From: a virus
Direction: 5' to 3' (one strand)
DNA: 64,000 nucleotides
IMG/VR virus record: IMGVR_UViG_3300028030_000005
Location: 1-64,000 of that record
Shown here: positions 1 through 8,507 of the stretch, in pieces
Layout: the number at the start of each line of letters is the position of its first letter
Position numbering within the stretch: the stretch's first letter is position 1
Notes under the pieces: generated by a model
The model's database searches: none
The model's input: the letters and a program-made list of their open reading frames with translations, nothing else
Told to the model about the DNA's origin: nothing
Translations under genes and position numbers: made by a program

Positions 1-157
1 AATTTATCGTCTTTACTCTACCAAAATGTGTACAGGTTTCTGGATGACATCCACAAGGTATTTGTTTATCGGCACTAACCTTTAAACATAAAACACCATT
101 TTTCATAACTACGATGCCAATGTCGTTTGTATTTATATTATCTCTACATTCACTCAT
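1..157 (-). CDS. Small cysteine-rich protein, 3' end cut by window edge
   Basis: An ATG at 155-157 opens a frame that runs off the left edge after 52 codons. The visible part carries five cysteines, three of them clustered as CGCHPETC around residues 38-45, which suggests metal binding. No family recognised. It lies 13 bases downstream of the 171-557 gene and would be co-transcribed with it. Its true length is unknown. Confidence 0.5.
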   Translation of the reverse strand, partial: MSECRDNINTNDIGIVVMKNGVLCLKVSADKQIPCGCHPETCTHFGRVKTIN

Positions 158-170
158 TTTAAAAAATTTA

Positions 171-557
171 TTAATTATTTTTAATTACGTTAAGTAACTT
201 CAATTCAATAAATAGCGGCATTTGGTCAACTTTGTCTGTGATTACTTTTGTATGCACTACTCGTTCAAAATAATCACTGTCAGCCAATTTAACCACAAAT
301 CCGTCAATATACTTAGCTGCTATGTGTTTAATATCAATATATTGACCTTTCTCAACATCGTACAACGGTCCGAGTCCATTCTGCATTGAGATTAATGATG
401 TGAGTGTTTCGTCATCAATGGGTTCTATTTGTCTATATTGAACGACACCTATCTCTCCAACATCAACAGACGTTACCATCAAATCTACGTCAACAAATTT
501 CTTGTGAAGTTTGAGATAAATCTTTCTTAAAATTTTGTTATACAGTCTTTTTACCAT
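171..557 (-). CDS. Hypothetical protein, 128 aa
   Basis: The frame begins with a very basic stretch (KRLYNKILRKIYLKLHKK) followed by a mixed alpha/beta body. It has no signal peptide or membrane segment and I recognise no family. It overlaps the end of the 551-823 frame by 7 bases, a coupling typical of this genome. It is the next-to-last gene visible in the leftmost operon, which is led by the 1220-2011 gene. Confidence 0.6.
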   Translation of the reverse strand: MVKRLYNKILRKIYLKLHKKFVDVDLMVTSVDVGEIGVVQYRQIEPIDDETLTSLISMQNGLGPLYDVEKGQYIDIKHIAAKYIDGFVVKLADSDYFERVVHTKVITDKVDQMPLFIELKLLNVIKNN

Positions 558-823
558 AGTGCTATTAGTTTTTGTTTATACCACATAGTGGTAACTTCGT
601 AGTGTTTATCTGTTAGTTTTAACAATGACTCAGCGACGTCAAGTTTTATCTGTTGCTGAGTCACTTGATGTGTTTTGGATAATGAATTTAGTACAAATAG
701 TAGGGTGTCGAATTCTGGGGACGATATTTTTCGTCCTGTTATCTGTTGAAGTATTTGAATCGTTGTTGACAGGTCTATCAACATACGACTCCTTAGTTGT
801 AGATATTGTTTTCTCGGTAACAT
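551..823 (-). CDS. Hypothetical protein, 90 aa, nested over the end of the lysozyme-like gene
   Basis: ATG at 821-823; a second ATG at 782-784 could also be used and would give 77 aa. The protein looks helical and amphipathic (ILQQITGRK, LLFVLNSLSKTHQVTQQQ) with a plausible composition. It shares 185 bases in another frame with the C-terminal tail of the 639-1223 gene. A partly nested pair beside a lysis-type gene recalls Rz/Rz1 spanins, but I see no lipobox and no clear membrane segment, so no function is assigned. Confidence 0.5.
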   Translation of the reverse strand: MLPRKQYLQLRSRMLIDLSTTIQILQQITGRKISSPEFDTLLFVLNSLSKTHQVTQQQIKLDVAESLLKLTDKHYEVTTMWYKQKLIALW

Positions 824-1223
824 ATTGACGATACTTTAACCAGTACTTTTTAGTAGAATCGATACGGTAACCTACATAGATACCTCCATTCCACATTCGT
901 ACAATATGTTGAATATCAGGATTTTTTGAATACTTTTTCTGATATCTATCGATTCCCATCTTAATGTACAGATGAAATACTTCTATTGCACAGACAGAAT
1001 CAAACATTTCCTCGTGTACATACGTCGTTTTGTAGTAACGATTGACATCATCAACAACTTCCTTGTGAATTTGCAGAAGTCCATATGCCTTGCCATTATC
1101 TCCGATTGCGTTGGAATTAAAATTGCTCTCTATTTTTGCAATACCAACGACTATACTATCGAGATTAAATGCTGCTGACGTGAGTGTTGTCAGCAGCAAA
1201 ATTGTTGTTATTATTCTTTTCAC
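639..1223 (-). CDS. Secreted lysozyme/transglycosylase-like protein
   Basis: Residues 1-18 (MKRIITTILLLTTLTSAA) form a clear Sec signal peptide. Residues about 24-110 resemble the soluble lytic transglycosylase/lysozyme fold: IAKIESNFNSNAIGDNGKAYG supplies the probable catalytic Glu (IxxIES) and is followed by GLLQI, the usual E...GLLQ pattern. A later WNGG matches the family's NGG motif. The last 60 residues are low-complexity, Ser/Thr/Asn-rich, and overlap the 551-823 frame. It probably cleaves peptidoglycan in the periplasm. It is far from the holin-like gene (57372) and the amidase (41276), and lies in the early region rather than a lysis cassette. Confidence 0.72.
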   Translation of the reverse strand: MKRIITTILLLTTLTSAAFNLDSIVVGIAKIESNFNSNAIGDNGKAYGLLQIHKEVVDDVNRYYKTTYVHEEMFDSVCAIEVFHLYIKMGIDRYQKKYSKNPDIQHIVRMWNGGIYVGYRIDSTKKYWLKYRQYVTEKTISTTKESYVDRPVNNDSNTSTDNRTKNIVPRIRHPTICTKFIIQNTSSDSATDKT

Positions 1224-2011
1224 TGTGCTAATTTTAATGTTTGTCCATTTTTAATCGCTTTCGATAATTTTGTCGATTTTCCGGTAGCATATCCTTTCGC
1301 ATAGGCATCTTGATTGCTACCTATTTTCACTTTTGTTTTGGATTGAGACAAGTTTTTATACTTATCACTAAGATAATTTTCAATCGCCAAATTCGTGTTG
1401 GTAACTACTAATGCAAATTTATTATCTGTTTGAGCAGATTGTTGTTGCATTTGTTTCTTTTGTTCGGAAAGTTGCTTATTCAAACCGAGTACTGCTCCTT
1501 TCAAAAATGCACGAATCCACGGCATTCTATATGGAAGAACCTTCGCTTTTGACATCTCTAAGTCAGTCATATAAGGATATTCAGCTTTGGTTTGTTTTCT
1601 CATCGTGTTGTACGCGTTTTTACTCGCTTTTCTAAAGATGTTACGCGCTACTTCGAACTGATAAATCACAATTTCAACGTTTTCTGCCTTACCGACTACA
1701 CTAATAGTACCTCCTTTGATTCCGCTAATAGTGTGGTTTATACTTTGACAGAAGTTGTGATTCGCGATTACTGACATTAACATCGTTTCCCAGTTACCTT
1801 CCTCTTTAACCACTCCAAATTCGATACCTTCGGTTTCAGATATGTCTTTTTGGATAGCGCCTACACTAACATCTGTCATAGATAGATTGTGTTTGGCGAG
1901 TAGTCTGTTGGCGTGTTTAAGAGCCAATTCTGCTTCTGCACTTGAAGCTGCACTGTCGTTTGCTAATGCTAACAGTTTTGTAATTCTTTCGATAATGTTT
2001 TGATGTGTCAT
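1220..2011 (-). CDS. DUF2786-type protein
   Basis: The first 45 residues (IIERITKLLALANDSAASSAEAELALKHANRLLAKHNLSM, quoted here only as a region, key parts KLLALA..., EAELAL, LLAKHNL) match the DUF2786 N-terminal helical domain found in phages and mobile elements. The remaining 200 residues are helical and basic at the C-terminus, with a Gln-rich stretch near 185-195. The function is not known. It is the first gene after the promoter at 2028-2074 and overlaps the lysozyme-like gene by 4 bases. Confidence 0.7.
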   Translation of the reverse strand: MTHQNIIERITKLLALANDSAASSAEAELALKHANRLLAKHNLSMTDVSVGAIQKDISETEGIEFGVVKEEGNWETMLMSVIANHNFCQSINHTISGIKGGTISVVGKAENVEIVIYQFEVARNIFRKASKNAYNTMRKQTKAEYPYMTDLEMSKAKVLPYRMPWIRAFLKGAVLGLNKQLSEQKKQMQQQSAQTDNKFALVVTNTNLAIENYLSDKYKNLSQSKTKVKIGSNQDAYAKGYATGKSTKLSKAIKNGQTLKLAQ

Positions 2012-2027
2012 AGGTCTCTATTTTTAT

Positions 2028-2074
2028 GATTTCTACAATGTAAAGATACTCAATAGATATCTTTTAGACAACAG
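2028..2074 (-). promoter_or_regulatory. Early-type promoter (family copy 1)
   Basis: On the minus strand CTGTTG is followed 20 nt later by TATCTTTA (plus-strand 2041-2048), matching the Bacteroidota -33 TTG / -7 TAnnTTTR pattern. The block shares AAAAGATA and GTAGAAATCA with the copies at 11663, 16392, 17690 and 19699. It reads into the 1220-2011 gene. A weak GATAAG/CTTATC inverted repeat sits just upstream (2075-2099), without a T-run. Confidence 0.82.
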
Positions 2075-2121
2075 ATAAGCAATATATTTTCTCTTATCGG
2101 GGGTGTTAGTACTGTCATATA

Positions 2122-2979
2122 TTAAGACAATGGGGTTATAAGGTTCGGTAATCTGCGGTATAGGACACCATCACGTTGAAAATGATTGTGAGCTATTTTT
2201 TTGAATGATTCGAAATCAATAGATAAAGATATAGGAACGATTCTCTGTTTAACATCTATTAATTTAATCGATTTTAACCGCTGAACAATGTTATGAGCAG
2301 ATGATGTGTTAGATAATCCAAATAAATTCATTATACCATATAAAGACAGTGTAATATCTGGATTTACTAATTGATGTTTCTGCTTTTGATTAAATTCATC
2401 GTATTTTGAACTTTCAATAGTTTCATCATATAAACGAATCGTTTGCACGTTATTGCGAAATTGATTTTTTAAAGCTGCTTTTTTTGCAGAGAGTATCACG
2501 GTACGCGAGATTGCGGCGTGCCGATAACGTTTATCTTTGATAATTTTATTGAATGCTGCGTGTGTTTGTTTATTGAGATTGTCTCGTAAATCTACATAAG
2601 CAATCCACTCTTTGATGTTATTGAAAGTAGATTTTGAAACTGTTATTTTATGAATTTTAAAACTGCCAAATCGTTTTCTGCCGTTACGACCAGTAGTTAC
2701 AGACATATCATATTGTAGTAGTGTCCATAGTTTATCATAAGAAATAAGTTGATATCCGTTTCGATGCTTTTTCATCAGTCCTACAGATATCAACTTGTTT
2801 ATTCTACGCCACAATGTTGAAGTTGAAATGTTTAATGTTGTTGTTTGCTGAGAAACTTGACCTGATTTAAAAAATCCGTGGTCATTAAGTGCTTTGAATT
2901 GATAGTACCAAACAACTTCGTTTAGTATATTCAAATCTTTTGCATTTCGGTAAGTTTTCTCAGCAATCTTTATTGTCAT
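2122..2979 (-). CDS. Winged-helix DNA-binding protein
   Basis: Residues about 40-85 read as a helix-turn-helix/winged helix: SQQTTTLNISTSTLWRRINK, then LISVGLMKKHRNGYQLIS as the wing. The middle is rich in Arg/Lys, and residues about 215-255 contain a second possible HTH (LSLYGIMNLFGLSNTSSAHN). The plan resembles phage or plasmid replication and regulatory proteins. It may be a transcription regulator or an origin-binding protein; the sequence does not decide which. It overlaps the 2976-3209 gene by 4 bases and ends just before promoter copy 1. Confidence 0.6.
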   Translation of the reverse strand: MTIKIAEKTYRNAKDLNILNEVVWYYQFKALNDHGFFKSGQVSQQTTTLNISTSTLWRRINKLISVGLMKKHRNGYQLISYDKLWTLLQYDMSVTTGRNGRKRFGSFKIHKITVSKSTFNNIKEWIAYVDLRDNLNKQTHAAFNKIIKDKRYRHAAISRTVILSAKKAALKNQFRNNVQTIRLYDETIESSKYDEFNQKQKHQLVNPDITLSLYGIMNLFGLSNTSSAHNIVQRLKSIKLIDVKQRIVPISLSIDFESFKKIAHNHFQRDGVLYRRLPNLITPLS

Positions 2980-3209
2980 AACTGTCGTAAAATGTAGAGC
3001 AATCCTTGAGTAAAAATTAGTTCATCAAATTCTGATTTGTTTATCGGTGGCATTATCTCTTTTATAATAGCATCAACATAACCTTGCATATATACGATTG
3101 ATTCTTTTATATGCTGTTTGGTAATTCTGTCGTATGCTTCGGGATAAACCACTCTCTTTGATGAGAGAAATTTACGAAATTTTTTACGATTTATAGAATA
3201 CTTATCCAT
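2976..3209 (-). CDS. Hypothetical protein, 77 aa
   Basis: A small basic protein with an N-terminal KKFRKFLSSKR patch and a helical remainder. No family recognised. It is translationally coupled to both neighbours: 4 bases with the downstream winged-helix gene and 8 bases with 3202-3492. Confidence 0.55.
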   Translation of the reverse strand: MDKYSINRKKFRKFLSSKRVVYPEAYDRITKQHIKESIVYMQGYVDAIIKEIMPPINKSEFDELIFTQGLLYILRQL

Positions 3210-3492
3210 TCGCTAAATATTTTACATAAGCAGTGTTCTTATGAAATTGACGACGGCGTTGTTTCATTACAGATATCTTATCAACCAACTCACGTTGACG
3301 AAGTTTGTCCAGTCCAAAAGTATTCGGCTGATTTTCGATGATACTGGTAACGTTTTTACCGATTAACGATATCTCGGTAATTACATCGTCTGGAATTTGA
3401 AAGTCTGTGTAAATGTAGTAGGTGTTATCGATATACACTACATTATATCCTAAATCATTGATGATTTCAATAAAACTTACATTTGATGTCAT
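3202..3492 (-). CDS. Hypothetical protein, 96 aa
   Basis: The N-terminal half alternates short strands (NVVYIDNTYYIYTDFQI) and the C-terminal third is strongly basic (KQRRRQFHKN). No family recognised. It shares its first base with the stop codon of the 3492-3791 gene, so it belongs to the same operon as the RuvC-like and recombination genes. Confidence 0.55.
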   Translation of the reverse strand: MTSNVSFIEIINDLGYNVVYIDNTYYIYTDFQIPDDVITEISLIGKNVTSIIENQPNTFGLDKLRQRELVDKISVMKQRRRQFHKNTAYVKYLANG

Positions 3493-3791
3493 TATAGTTT
3501 GTTTTTTAATTCTTGTTTTGTTCGTTGTTTTTTCAAAGCTACTTGTTCAACAGTACGAGCGTGTTTCTTTGAGATTTCCGCGATTTTTTTTGCAGTTTCT
3601 ACAACTACAGTATGTTTGTCCGAAAACACTTGAATTGACGAAGGTATTGTACTGATTTTCGTTAAAACAATGCCGCACTCATCTTTTAGAATGTTGCCGT
3701 CTAAATCTGTGTAGATTACTTCGCCGTTAACAACCTTTGTTTTGAATTGTGTTATGTTAACGATTTTATCTGTGCTTGTTTTGAATTGCAT
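3492..3791 (-). CDS. Hypothetical protein, 99 aa, basic C-terminus
   Basis: The N-terminal part is beta-rich (GEVIYTDLDGNILKDE). The C-terminal 35 residues form a lysine-rich helix (AKKIAEISKKHARTVEQ) that may bind nucleic acid. No family recognised. It lies 3 bases after the resolvase gene in an operon otherwise made of recombination genes. Confidence 0.55.
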   Translation of the reverse strand: MQFKTSTDKIVNITQFKTKVVNGEVIYTDLDGNILKDECGIVLTKISTIPSSIQVFSDKHTVVVETAKKIAEISKKHARTVEQVALKKQRTKQELKNKL

Positions 3792-3794
3792 AGT

Positions 3795-4283
3795 TTATAG
3801 TGTTTTTGATGCGTAGTATGCGATTAGTGCAGCATCTACTAATCCATCGTGAGCATTTCGAGCTCGCGAACTTGATAAGAAGCTTTCAGTCGGAAATAGT
3901 CGCTTTGCTGCGATTAAGCTGGTTTGTTTGGTTGTTTTTTGTTTTGTCACTCCTTGCCACGCTACTTTTTGCCACGCTTTCGCATTGACCAGTGCATATG
4001 GGATTTCCAATCCTTCGACCAATCCTTGTAAAATTCCCTTACCAAATCCAAAAGAGAAATTACTACTGTTACCAATGTTTTTGCCTTGAATTGCGTGTAC
4101 ATTCTCAATCGCAACGAATGCATTTGAATACGATGTTAAAATCTGTTTCAGTGCTTGAATATCATATTCTTTACCTACCATAGGCATCACATACTTTGCA
4201 ATGATTTTGTTATTACTTATAACGACAATCCCCCCTTTCTTTCCAGGGTCAATTCCTATATATTCAATACTAATCGATACCAT
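3795..4283 (-). CDS. RuvC-like Holliday junction resolvase
   Basis: The RNase H-fold acidic residues are visible: Asp12 in GIDPGKKGG, Glu60 in VAIENVHA, and Asp146 and Asp150 in HDGLVDAAL. The 162-residue length fits phage and bacterial RuvC (about 170). It would cut four-way junctions or branched replication intermediates before packaging. It sits in the SbcC/RecA/SbcD cluster and overlaps 4270-4536 by 14 bases. RuvC-like phage enzymes can also act as branch-specific nucleases, so strict Holliday specificity is not shown. Confidence 0.88.
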   Translation of the reverse strand: MVSISIEYIGIDPGKKGGIVVISNNKIIAKYVMPMVGKEYDIQALKQILTSYSNAFVAIENVHAIQGKNIGNSSNFSFGFGKGILQGLVEGLEIPYALVNAKAWQKVAWQGVTKQKTTKQTSLIAAKRLFPTESFLSSSRARNAHDGLVDAALIAYYASKTL

Positions 4284-4536
4284 AATCTAATTCTGTGTCA
4301 TTTTGTTGTTTAACATCCCACAATTCCTCGTGTAATGCAATTGATTCTAATATTTCTTGATGGTTCCACTTTTCGTGAGCTCTTTCTGTTATCTTAATCT
4401 TACCCGGAGTTCGTCCACGCAATGTTATGCTGTCCATTATGCGAATACATTGATAATCTGGATATCTTTGCTGTTCGTCGAGAAATTCCTGTGAATCTGC
4501 ACAATGTATATATAAAAACGGCTTCTGTTTTGTCAT
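4270..4536 (-). CDS. Hypothetical protein, 88 aa
   Basis: An acidic small protein with a beta-alpha start (FLYIHCADSQEFLDE) and a C-terminal helix (HQEILESIALHEELW). No family recognised. It overlaps SbcC by 4 bases and the RuvC-like gene by 14, so it is produced together with the recombination enzymes. Confidence 0.55.
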   Translation of the reverse strand: MTKQKPFLYIHCADSQEFLDEQQRYPDYQCIRIMDSITLRGRTPGKIKITERAHEKWNHQEILESIALHEELWDVKQQNDTELDYGID

Positions 4537-6422
4537 ATTATTGTTGATTTTGCATTTTTCTTTTCGACAGTGATAATATACGGATAATTTTTATTAAAAC
4601 TTCCGTGCGTTACGGCCAGTATAGTTTGGTTGAGTTTGTTGAGCAAGTCCATCATTTTAACGACACCAAGTTCGTCAGACGACTCAATGATTTCGTCTAA
4701 AAACAACAAATCTAATCCAATTGATGCGTTGCGATTGATAAGTTGTTGTAGGGCTAATATGGTAGCAACCTTAATCCTTGTTCGCTCTCCTGACGAATAT
4801 CGTGCATACATTCCTTCAACTAATCCATTTCTCAACACTTTGACACTGATATTCTCGCGAATCTTGCCAGTTTTAGTGATTTTATATCCATCAAATTGAA
4901 TTGTTATATTAGAACCAAATTGTTGCAGGTATTCATTGACGTATGCTTGAATCACTGCTATCGCCTTGTTGGATAGGTGTGTTTTGAATCGCGTAACTAT
5001 TGTATTCCATTGATTGGCATCAAATAGTTTCTGTTCAACAACTTGCTTTTGTGTTTGCAATTCTCCTAACTCCTTTGTTAGATTGTCGATGTTCTGTTGA
5101 TATTCAGCCGTTTTGTCTTGAATTACTTGTGTTTGTAAATTGACCAGCGAAGTTTCGGTTTGTCTAATCTGGTCGGTTAGTGATTTAATTGCATTGTCAG
5201 CACGAGTAATTTGCTGTTCAATTGTATTGTATTGACTACGTAATCGCATTCGTTTTTCGTGATTGCTTTGCTGTAATTGCCGTTGTTTACGAATTTGTTG
5301 TTCGATATTATCTATCTCAGAATGTACACGTCCTATATCAGCATCAATCTCTGCAATAACAGAAATGAATTCAGATTGACTGTCTTTCGCAGCTATCAAA
5401 TCAAAACTATCGTCCGTAACACTGAATTCGTGACCACATTTTGGACAAGTTGTCGTTCCTTGTAACGCCACTTCAATTTCGGCTTGTAATTTTTGAATTT
5501 CAGAGCGCTCGATTTTCCATTGATTTATTTGAGCTTCGAGTTTCTCGATTTCTGATTGCAATTTCGATTGCTGAGAATTATCAACTTTTGGTAGTGATAT
5601 TAACTCTTTTTCCAGTTGTTTTAATTGAGATTGAAAATTGACAATGTCGTTTTTGAATGCACTGATTTGCTTGTTGTAACTGGCGATATTTGTTTTTAGT
5701 ACTAATTTTCGACGCTCAACTTCTTGTTTTATCTCGTTCAAATCAAAATTATTGATTTCATCTTTATAAACATCAATTTTGCTTTGTGTAGATGTCATTT
5801 GATGCTCAATAGAGTGCAAATCAGCATTGTTTTTATCAATTCTTTGTTGAATCAAATCATATGCAGGGTCAACCAAATCAGCTTGACTAAATCGACTTAT
5901 TACCTGTTTTTTCTCTGTATCGCTCATCGCGAGAAACGACTTGAACTTTTCCTTACTAACAAGATAATAGTTTAGCAAGTCTGACCGACTAATGCCTATA
6001 TGATTCAATATCCAGGCATTTCCTTGCTTAACATCAATTTTACCAGCAGAATTCACTTGTAATGTTGGTGGTATCTTTTTATTCAATTCAATATATAATT
6101 CTGCTGATTTAGTGTTTGACCATACAACTCGTCTTATGTATAGTATATCGTTTTTTGATTTCAGCGTCAATTCAATATCCATTGATTTAGCGTCGTCTTG
6201 TACCAAATCTTTGACACTGACTCCGCGCAAAGGACTTCCAGTCAATGCAATTGCAATTGCTTCAAGTAGTGCTGATTTACCGCTCCCATTACTTTGCTGA
6301 CCATCATCAGTTAGATTACGACCTTGCACCATTACGGCGTGTTTGTTGTCAAATTGATAACTTTGGTCGTCAAATGACATCAATCTTTGTATGCGTAGGT
6401 TCGTAGGTTTATACATTTTCAA
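4533..6422 (-). CDS. SbcC/Rad50-like recombination nuclease ATPase subunit (gp46-like)
   Basis: Order of parts in 629 residues: Walker A SNGSGKS at 44-50; a long coiled coil from about 185 to 480, interrupted by a zinc hook CPKCGHEF near residue 325; an ABC signature-like SSGERTR near 545; and Walker B LDLLFLDE near 572. This is the SbcC/Rad50/T4 gp46 plan, at the short phage length. With the SbcD-like nuclease at 7368-8396 it should form the end-resection complex that feeds RecA. It overlaps RecA by 14 bases. Confidence 0.93.
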   Translation of the reverse strand: MKMYKPTNLRIQRLMSFDDQSYQFDNKHAVMVQGRNLTDDGQQSNGSGKSALLEAIAIALTGSPLRGVSVKDLVQDDAKSMDIELTLKSKNDILYIRRVVWSNTKSAELYIELNKKIPPTLQVNSAGKIDVKQGNAWILNHIGISRSDLLNYYLVSKEKFKSFLAMSDTEKKQVISRFSQADLVDPAYDLIQQRIDKNNADLHSIEHQMTSTQSKIDVYKDEINNFDLNEIKQEVERRKLVLKTNIASYNKQISAFKNDIVNFQSQLKQLEKELISLPKVDNSQQSKLQSEIEKLEAQINQWKIERSEIQKLQAEIEVALQGTTTCPKCGHEFSVTDDSFDLIAAKDSQSEFISVIAEIDADIGRVHSEIDNIEQQIRKQRQLQQSNHEKRMRLRSQYNTIEQQITRADNAIKSLTDQIRQTETSLVNLQTQVIQDKTAEYQQNIDNLTKELGELQTQKQVVEQKLFDANQWNTIVTRFKTHLSNKAIAVIQAYVNEYLQQFGSNITIQFDGYKITKTGKIRENISVKVLRNGLVEGMYARYSSGERTRIKVATILALQQLINRNASIGLDLLFLDEIIESSDELGVVKMMDLLNKLNQTILAVTHGSFNKNYPYIITVEKKNAKSTII

Positions 6423-7368
6423 GTATTTTTTGAGTTAGTTCGTCGGATAATTCCGGGTTATCTTGCAATAATTGGATGACTGACACTCTTCCTTGTCCGA
6501 GTTTAGTATCTTTATAACTAAACCAACTTCCTGCTTTTTCTATAATATCGAGCTCAACCGCCAAATCGAGTATCTCTTTTTCTCGAATAAATCCTTTGCC
6601 GTACTCGATATATCCATCGACAACTTGATAAGGTCGTCCGGTTTTGTTTTTTACAATTTTGATTTTGACATCATTGCCAACAACAGTTTTCCCATCTTTA
6701 ATCTGTGTTGACCTACGAACATCTAATCTAACAGATGCTGCAAATTTTAACGCATTTCCTCCTGAAGTCGTTTCGGGATTGCCAAACATTACGCCAATTT
6801 TCATACGAATCTGATTAATAAATATAATTGTGGTTCCTGATTTACTCGCAGCACTCGGTAATTTTCGCATCGCCTGACTCATCAAACGCGCTTGTTTACC
6901 GACAGAAGCGTCGCCCATCTCTCCTTCCAACTCTGATTTTGGCACTAATGCACTCACACTATCAATAACAATGATATCAACTTCTTTTGACCGTGCCAAC
7001 ATATCAGCTATTTCCAATGCTTGTTCTCCATAATCTGGCTGAGAAACGATAAGTGCGTCAGTGTCGATACCGAGTGCTTCGGCATATTCTAAGTCTAATG
7101 CGTGTTCTGCATCAATAAAAGCGGCATTTCCTCCATTTCTTTGTATCTCAGCAATTGAGTGAAGTGCCAATGTTGTTTTGCCTGATGACTCAGGTCCATA
7201 GATTTCGATGATTCGTCCACGCGGATATCCTCCTTTCAATGTCATATCGAGTTTCAAACTTCCTGTACTTATCCGCTCAATCTCCATTGCATCTAAGTCC
7301 TTAACACGATTGATTGTGTTTTTACCATAGGTTTTATTGATTTTTTCTAAAATTGTAGATAATGCCAT
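6409..7368 (-). CDS. recA: RecA recombinase
   Basis: Walker A GPESSGKT is at 58-65, the Walker B-like [10 protein letters not shown] follows, and the DNA-binding loops [15 protein letters not shown] and [15 protein letters not shown] are of bacterial RecA type rather than the diverged T4 UvsX type. At 319 residues it lacks the acidic C-terminal tail of host RecA (about 350). It should form filaments on ssDNA for strand exchange and recombination-dependent replication. It is flanked by SbcC and SbcD homologues, with single-base to 14-base overlaps. Confidence 0.95.
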   Translation of the reverse strand: MALSTILEKINKTYGKNTINRVKDLDAMEIERISTGSLKLDMTLKGGYPRGRIIEIYGPESSGKTTLALHSIAEIQRNGGNAAFIDAEHALDLEYAEALGIDTDALIVSQPDYGEQALEIADMLARSKEVDIIVIDSVSALVPKSELEGEMGDASVGKQARLMSQAMRKLPSAASKSGTTIIFINQIRMKIGVMFGNPETTSGGNALKFAASVRLDVRRSTQIKDGKTVVGNDVKIKIVKNKTGRPYQVVDGYIEYGKGFIREKEILDLAVELDIIEKAGSWFSYKDTKLGQGRVSVIQLLQDNPELSDELTQKILENV

Positions 7369-8396
7369 TATAATACTTTTTTTAATAATTTTTCTCCAGT
7401 CTCTTTATCAATGTCAGGATTGTTGTCAGCAAATTCCTTCCATTCATCTAAAATCTTATTTCGGTCAAATCCGTCAAAATTTTGAGCTGATTGGTAGTCG
7501 ACGTGCACTTCAACATCTGTTTGTTCTATCTTAACATCAATTCCAACAGATTCGAATATGTGCTTATCTATCGATTTCACTTTTTCAGCTGAACCTTGAA
7601 ATTTGAACCGAATATTATCTTTTGAATTGGCATATTGAGCTGCAAGTGTTTGAACTTGCTTTATGTCAGTTTTATCCAGGTCAATTTTGACAGTTTTGTA
7701 GCGTTGAAAGTCCGGGATAAATAATTCGTGTGAACCATCATTGTAAAAAATAGTAAATCCTTTCAGGTCGTCCTCTCCGTAATTTCGTTGACGGATTGAA
7801 CCTACGTAGAATATATTGGTTCCTACTTGTTGTTTGTCGTGATAATGTCCAACGAGTACTTTAAAAAACGCATTAAAGTCTGTCGGGTCCAACACATCAT
7901 CTACAACAGAACCGTCGTTATTACGGACACCATCAACTGCTACGTGAGTGATTAAAACGTTGTCAGGATTATCCAACACACAAAGATTGAGATATTTAGA
8001 ATATGTCGTTTTTTCATCGAAAAACGGAACGAGATGAATGTTCCAATTATTGATATCTACTCGCGAATATCTATCAACTAATGTAAATCCAGGAACGTCT
8101 TTAAAGACATCGAGATAACTACTTTCGCTCTGATAATCGAGTTTGTCGTGATTGCCTGGAATTGCAATTATTCGTACTCCTGCGTCATTGGCATATTTTA
8201 ACACTGCTTTAAATGCGAGTAGTACTTCGAGATACTGAGATTTTCTACTGTTAAAGATATCGCCTGCAATAAATATAGTGCCAATGCCATCAACAACTGC
8301 TTTATCAACTGCTTGTATAACGACACTTTGTGTTTGTTCTAAATCTTGAATGTCGTAGTGTAGGTCTGTAATGACCATAAAAATTGAGTCCCTCAT
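7368..8396 (-). CDS. SbcD/Mre11-like nuclease subunit (gp47-like)
   Basis: Calcineurin-like metallophosphoesterase motifs occur in order: DLHYD near residue 11, GDIFNSRK near 45, GNHDK near 80, then ITHV and GHYH near 150-175. The C-terminal third is the expected capping and SbcC-binding region. It is the nuclease partner of the SbcC-like protein and is encoded in the same operon with RecA between them. The start ATG at 8394-8396 lies shortly after the tRNA-like element. Confidence 0.92.
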   Translation of the reverse strand: MRDSIFMVITDLHYDIQDLEQTQSVVIQAVDKAVVDGIGTIFIAGDIFNSRKSQYLEVLLAFKAVLKYANDAGVRIIAIPGNHDKLDYQSESSYLDVFKDVPGFTLVDRYSRVDINNWNIHLVPFFDEKTTYSKYLNLCVLDNPDNVLITHVAVDGVRNNDGSVVDDVLDPTDFNAFFKVLVGHYHDKQQVGTNIFYVGSIRQRNYGEDDLKGFTIFYNDGSHELFIPDFQRYKTVKIDLDKTDIKQVQTLAAQYANSKDNIRFKFQGSAEKVKSIDKHIFESVGIDVKIEQTDVEVHVDYQSAQNFDGFDRNKILDEWKEFADNNPDIDKETGEKLLKKVL

Positions 8397-8413
8397 CTTT
8401 TGTATTTTTATAG

Positions 8414-8491
8414 GTCTCTCGACGAGATTCGAACTCGCATCTCTCAGTCACTTGCGTGGCTAAGCGCTTTACCTCATTAAGCTACGAGAGA
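8414..8491 (-). tRNA. tRNA-like element with the anticodon loop replaced by an extended stem-loop
   Basis: Read on the minus strand, the folded parts are: acceptor TCTCTCG/CGAGAGA (7 bp); T8 A9; D arm GCTT-AATGAGGTA-AAGC with the GG pair; G26; stem CTTAG/CTGAG (5 bp with one G-T); a 4-nt variable region AGAT; T arm GCGAG-TTCGAAT-CTCGT with an intact TTCGAAT loop; then C73. Between the anticodon stems lie 12 nt, CCACGCAAGTGA, which can pair as CAC-GCAA-GTG after one C-A mismatch. No normal 7-nt anticodon loop exists, and no CCA is encoded. An extra G opposite C73 (8492) would give a tRNA-His-like G-1:C73 pair. It lies between the ssDNA-binding protein and SbcD genes. Confidence 0.72.
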
Positions 8492-8507
8492 CTACCGGGT
8501 TATGGGA

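Noticed and set aside
639-823. A frameshift that would join the lysozyme-like gene with the 551-823 frame
   Set aside because: Both frames have their own starts and reasonable composition; no single indel site is suggested by a homopolymer at the junction.
2075-2099. Rho-independent terminator after the winged-helix gene
   Set aside because: The GATAAG/CTTATC stem is only 6 bp with a 13-nt loop and no T-run follows.
8443-8464. A normal anticodon arm with an 8-nt loop (CGCTT and AAGTG stems)
   Set aside because: That fold would give an unusual 10-nt variable region and breaks the G26/stem spacing. The CTTAG/CTGAG stem keeps all other tRNA distances canonical.
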